Shown: positions 62,201 to 64,000 of the stretch, piece after piece
Numbering within the stretch: position 1 is the first letter of the stretch
How the letters are laid out: each line of letters starts with the position of its first letter
Source: Flavobacteriaceae bacterium
GTDB taxonomy: Bacteria > Bacteroidota > Bacteroidia > Flavobacteriales > Flavobacteriaceae
Length of the DNA stretch: 64,000 bases
NCBI GenBank assembly: GCA_031277535.1
Contig: JAITMD010000005.1
Location: forward strand, 1 to 64,000
Direction of reading: 5' to 3'
Notes under the pieces: model-generated
The model's input: the letters and a program-made list of their open reading frames with translations, nothing else
Databases searched by the model: none
What the model was told of the DNA's origin: nothing
Program-made: the position numbers and the translations under genes

Positions 62201-64000
62201 AATAAAGATGATTTATATTGGAAAATAGATGGACGTTATCCTTTTGAAGGAGACCAATCAGTAGTATTAGTAGGAAAACCTTATGAAGAGAATGAAAATG
62301 ATGATTGGTTAATCTCTCCAGTTATCAAAACGACTAATGCAGCATACTTATTAAAATTTAGATACCGCACAGGAACATTTTTGGATGATAGTGGTCAGGA
62401 GGCTCTTGTTGAAGCTCCTATGGAAATACTGTTATCTATAGATGGTAGTGATCCTACTGATTTTAAATATCCTATAGAAAGTAGAAAGATTTATAAAAGT
62501 AAAGATTATACAGAAGAAATAATTTTATTTAATGGAGCAAATAGCAATGTTAATATTGCTTGGCATGTAGAATCAACCAAAAGAGTTGAATTGTATATTG
62601 ATAATGTTTCTTTAACGGAAGTAAAAAACTGTGTTGAACCTATAAATGTTCAAGTTGTAGGAACTACCACGACTTCTGTAGATATTGCATGGAATCCAAT
62701 TAATGGAATTACAAGCTGGGAGGTTTTAGTACTTCCTCATAGGCAGAAAATACCTGATAATCCATCTAATTTACTCACGATTAATAATAGTACACAAGCG
62801 ACAATTAATAATTTGGTAAGTGGTAAACCTTATGATGTATATGTTCGTGCGCAATGTAATGTAGGAAATACTAAAAGTGATTGGTCTACGAAACTTATAA
62901 TTGGTTTAAAGGCACCTAATGATATTTGTTCACAAGCAATTCCTTTGTCAATAAATCAAGGAGTTAATTGCAATGTTAATATTCCAGGATCTTTTATAGG
63001 TGCAACTGATGAGTACAAGGATAATCCTGACTGTATTGATGTCCCTATTATTGATGTTTGGTATGAGTTTACAGCAGACTCTGATTATATAGCTGTAAAT
63101 CTAAATGACTTTATAGTAGGAAAAGGAGCTATTTCACCTCGCTTTTTCATGACTTTATATGATGGAGATTGTAATACAATTAGTGCCAATTCAAAAGCTC
63201 CGATGAGTTGCAAACTACAGAAAAAGGTTAATAATAGTTACTCTCAATTATTTGGTAATTTGGTTGTGGGTAGAAAGTACTATTTACGTCTTGCCATTAC
63301 AGAAGGGGAGTACTATTACACTATTTGTTTAAATAATAATAAAGAAGGTAGTTTGTTGATTGTGCCCAGTGGAGATCAATATAAAGGAACTACTTATTCT
63401 GTAGATCATTTAGTAAATAAAGTATTAGTTAATTCTAAATGCAAATTAGTTGACAATATCAAGTATCAATCAGGTGATAATAGTGGAATTAATACTTTAG
63501 GGTATTTTAATAAAGCTAAATCTATCTTTCCTTTTGAGGAAGGAATTGTTTTAACGACACAATATGTCTATAGTTCAAAGGGGCCTTATGATCCAGATGT
63601 AAATAAGCGAAAAGTACCTGAATGGTTTGGAGATGCTGATTTAAACAATGTGATTAATACTATTGGTGGAGAAGGTTTTGGAGATAGAAAGTATACCTCT
63701 GTATTGGAGTTTGATTTTATTCCAATAAAAGACTCTATCAAGTTTGATTATTTGTTTGCCTCTGAAAGTTATGTTAATTGGTGCGACTTTGCTTGTAAAG
63801 GAGGAGGAGCACTCTTTGCGGCATGGTTAACAGAAGTGAATACAGGGGAAGGTAAAAATTTAGCAATTGTACCAACAACTGATTTACCTATAGCCCTATC
63901 AACTATTCGTGATTCAAAAAAAACAAACACAGTTTGTAATAGTATTAATCCAGAGTATTTTGGTCAACATTATTATCAAAGTGAAAGCTATCCTTTAGCA
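59267..64000 (+). CDS. Giant modular T9SS-type exported protein (partial, cut by window end)
   Basis: At least 1578 residues, open to the last base. Signal peptide (residues 1-24) then four units of fibronectin III plus choice-of-anchor J domain, with J domains starting at about residues 166, 428, 688 and 951 (period about 262). A fifth FnIII (about 1122-1215), a Cys-rich PNDIC domain (about 1215-1375) and a choice-of-anchor L domain (from about 1378) follow. J signatures: FEEGFN, then GDG or DWLISP. Such proteins in flavobacteria are exported by T9SS and end in a sorting domain, here beyond the window. Role: probably cell-surface adhesion or gliding. Frame checked at several points, unbroken. 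Confidence 0.88.
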   Translation, partial: MKSNKVFFTLFLLAISLVAFVTYAKIKKGENFGIEAKYNILSKEEIKTSFSQLLHLKRFQFESNPKSLITASCSEPTDVETITIGSTNATFAWKSSNGSSYEYYVQDLGGNIPNSPGNTTTTPSAVVTGTTAGIPLQPNSYYEFYVKTKCGSTDESNYVGPLLFKTSCTSMTTFPFEEGFNTNSATFSCWSIVDANNDKSSDGLSRIWQRTGNYRYEGDGAMIIYGSANPHDDWLISPAFQFATGKMYEITYYYSTTNSSNADLELLVSNQGIDLNKFVSLKAKKTVQSDNFKKEVFYINNISGDVNIAWHVSTKGATTLAIDKVSVKEVTCQLPNEDVVISNIQKNSVTLNWTDVANYSWLVYVQPQGGTLPTTGGTVTNNTSITLTNTNGTNAGALQPNTAYEFYIRGICGTGKQSDWIGPFVFRTACDIMAMPFTEGFNSNSTTVDCWTPINKVGNNSTTNFENNLSGGYEGDGTYILNNSGDKETNHYLISPTFSIQKSKIYRLSYYYKTTKWNNGNPLEVLLSSAGKAVDNFKTILVPMQTYKNEQWIEKIEYISGITGDINIAWHSKAMHEVEISLDKISFEEISCTQPLNVETTQIESVKAQLSWKDQFNKEWEYVLLPYKVATLNPPTGSGVVTNSNSITVTKDFKGLNLQPNTHYAYYIRSKCDTNTYSSWVGPFDFYTICSLQNLPFWEGFNTVSKSSRCWTVLDKNGAIDQSGEKWKNSDYLLFEGDSSIVYEDYSYDGTQLESWLISPDFDGNATKYYRLKYHYSTMNINKASLEVKVSNNGLKPVDFKQVIVPAKQNTNEKYKQEVAYFTGVKGKFSIGFHVFGGDFGKYSIDNVYVEEVQGCVEPTEVQIVNIQKQQADITWTDHFGGTKWEYYVQEVGLPIPTTNGTITQSKTNTITKETNGTNLIPGKEYEVYVRTVCANGSYSIWQESVKFLTTCNVVTTPFKESFDTTSNTVKCWSTNNANKDDLYWKIDGRYPFEGDQSVVLVGKPYEENENDDWLISPVIKTTNAAYLLKFRYRTGTFLDDSGQEALVEAPMEILLSIDGSDPTDFKYPIESRKIYKSKDYTEEIILFNGANSNVNIAWHVESTKRVELYIDNVSLTEVKNCVEPINVQVVGTTTTSVDIAWNPINGITSWEVLVLPHRQKIPDNPSNLLTINNSTQATINNLVSGKPYDVYVRAQCNVGNTKSDWSTKLIIGLKAPNDICSQAIPLSINQGVNCNVNIPGSFIGATDEYKDNPDCIDVPIIDVWYEFTADSDYIAVNLNDFIVGKGAISPRFFMTLYDGDCNTISANSKAPMSCKLQKKVNNSYSQLFGNLVVGRKYYLRLAITEGEYYYTICLNNNKEGSLLIVPSGDQYKGTTYSVDHLVNKVLVNSKCKLVDNIKYQSGDNSGINTLGYFNKAKSIFPFEEGIVLTTQYVYSSKGPYDPDVNKRKVPEWFGDADLNNVINTIGGEGFGDRKYTSVLEFDFIPIKDSIKFDYLFASESYVNWCDFACKGGGALFAAWLTEVNTGEGKNLAIVPTTDLPIALSTIRDSKKTNTVCNSINPEYFGQHYYQSESYPLA

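Noticed and set aside
1..64000. CRISPR arrays, rRNA, tRNA, intact insertion sequences
   Set aside because: Searched by eye for regular 24-40-base repeats with spacers, conserved rRNA blocks, tRNA cloverleaf ends and transposase motifs; none found.

Overview
The window is AT-rich bacterial DNA from the Bacteroidota, most likely the family Flavobacteriaceae (a Myroides- or Flavobacterium-like organism; the genus is a guess). The evidence is flavobacterial promoters of the TAnnTTTG type, many short lipoproteins with plain lipoboxes, a PorX-type regulator of the type IX secretion system (T9SS), a very large secreted protein with fibronectin III, choice-of-anchor J and choice-of-anchor L modules, an HME-RND metal efflux system and a pseudo-dihydroorotase typical of the group. 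I saw no rRNA, tRNA, CRISPR array or intact insertion sequence.

Layout. 1-8400 is an accessory-looking island that is visibly poorer in G+C than the rest. It holds a run of short plus-strand genes for lipoproteins and small membrane proteins, including four clear paralogues (about 2.17-6.66 kb), a degraded fifth copy, duplicated spacers, and a broken minus-strand fragment at 1480-1619. The mosaic paralogues beside a coding remnant look like an immunity-gene or effector-associated array, but that function is inferred. 8.4-12.0 kb is a compact biotin operon (ferritin-like diiron protein, bioF, bioD, bioA). 12-18 kb holds a small Cys-rich exported protein, a DyP peroxidase and a thiolase-lpd operon bracketed by two identical TetR operators. 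20-28 kb carries aroC, a HAD phosphatase, histidine utilisation genes (hutI, hutG) joined to a two-component system, and corA. 28-33.6 kb is a three-gene HME-RND efflux operon. 34.4-47 kb holds housekeeping and conserved genes (MBL-fold hydrolase, esterase, pseudo-dihydroorotase, DEAD-box helicase with an 18-residue repeat tail, rdgB, recG).

47-64 kb contains paired DUF4377 lipoproteins, the porX-tsaE-ald operon, an orphan LuxR-type regulator lacking the usual phosphoacceptor Asp, a phytase-like lipoprotein, a secreted esterase, a GT32-type glycosyltransferase, a serine hydrolase, and the start of a giant modular exported protein that runs off the window (at least 1578 codons).

The most interesting leads are the mosaic lipoprotein array, the diiron protein fused by ATGA overlap to bioF, the TetR twin operators, the pseudo-receiver with a perfect 10-bp dyad over its promoter, the metal-ligand-free dihydroorotase, and two intergenic elements built on an 11-bp GTCC period.
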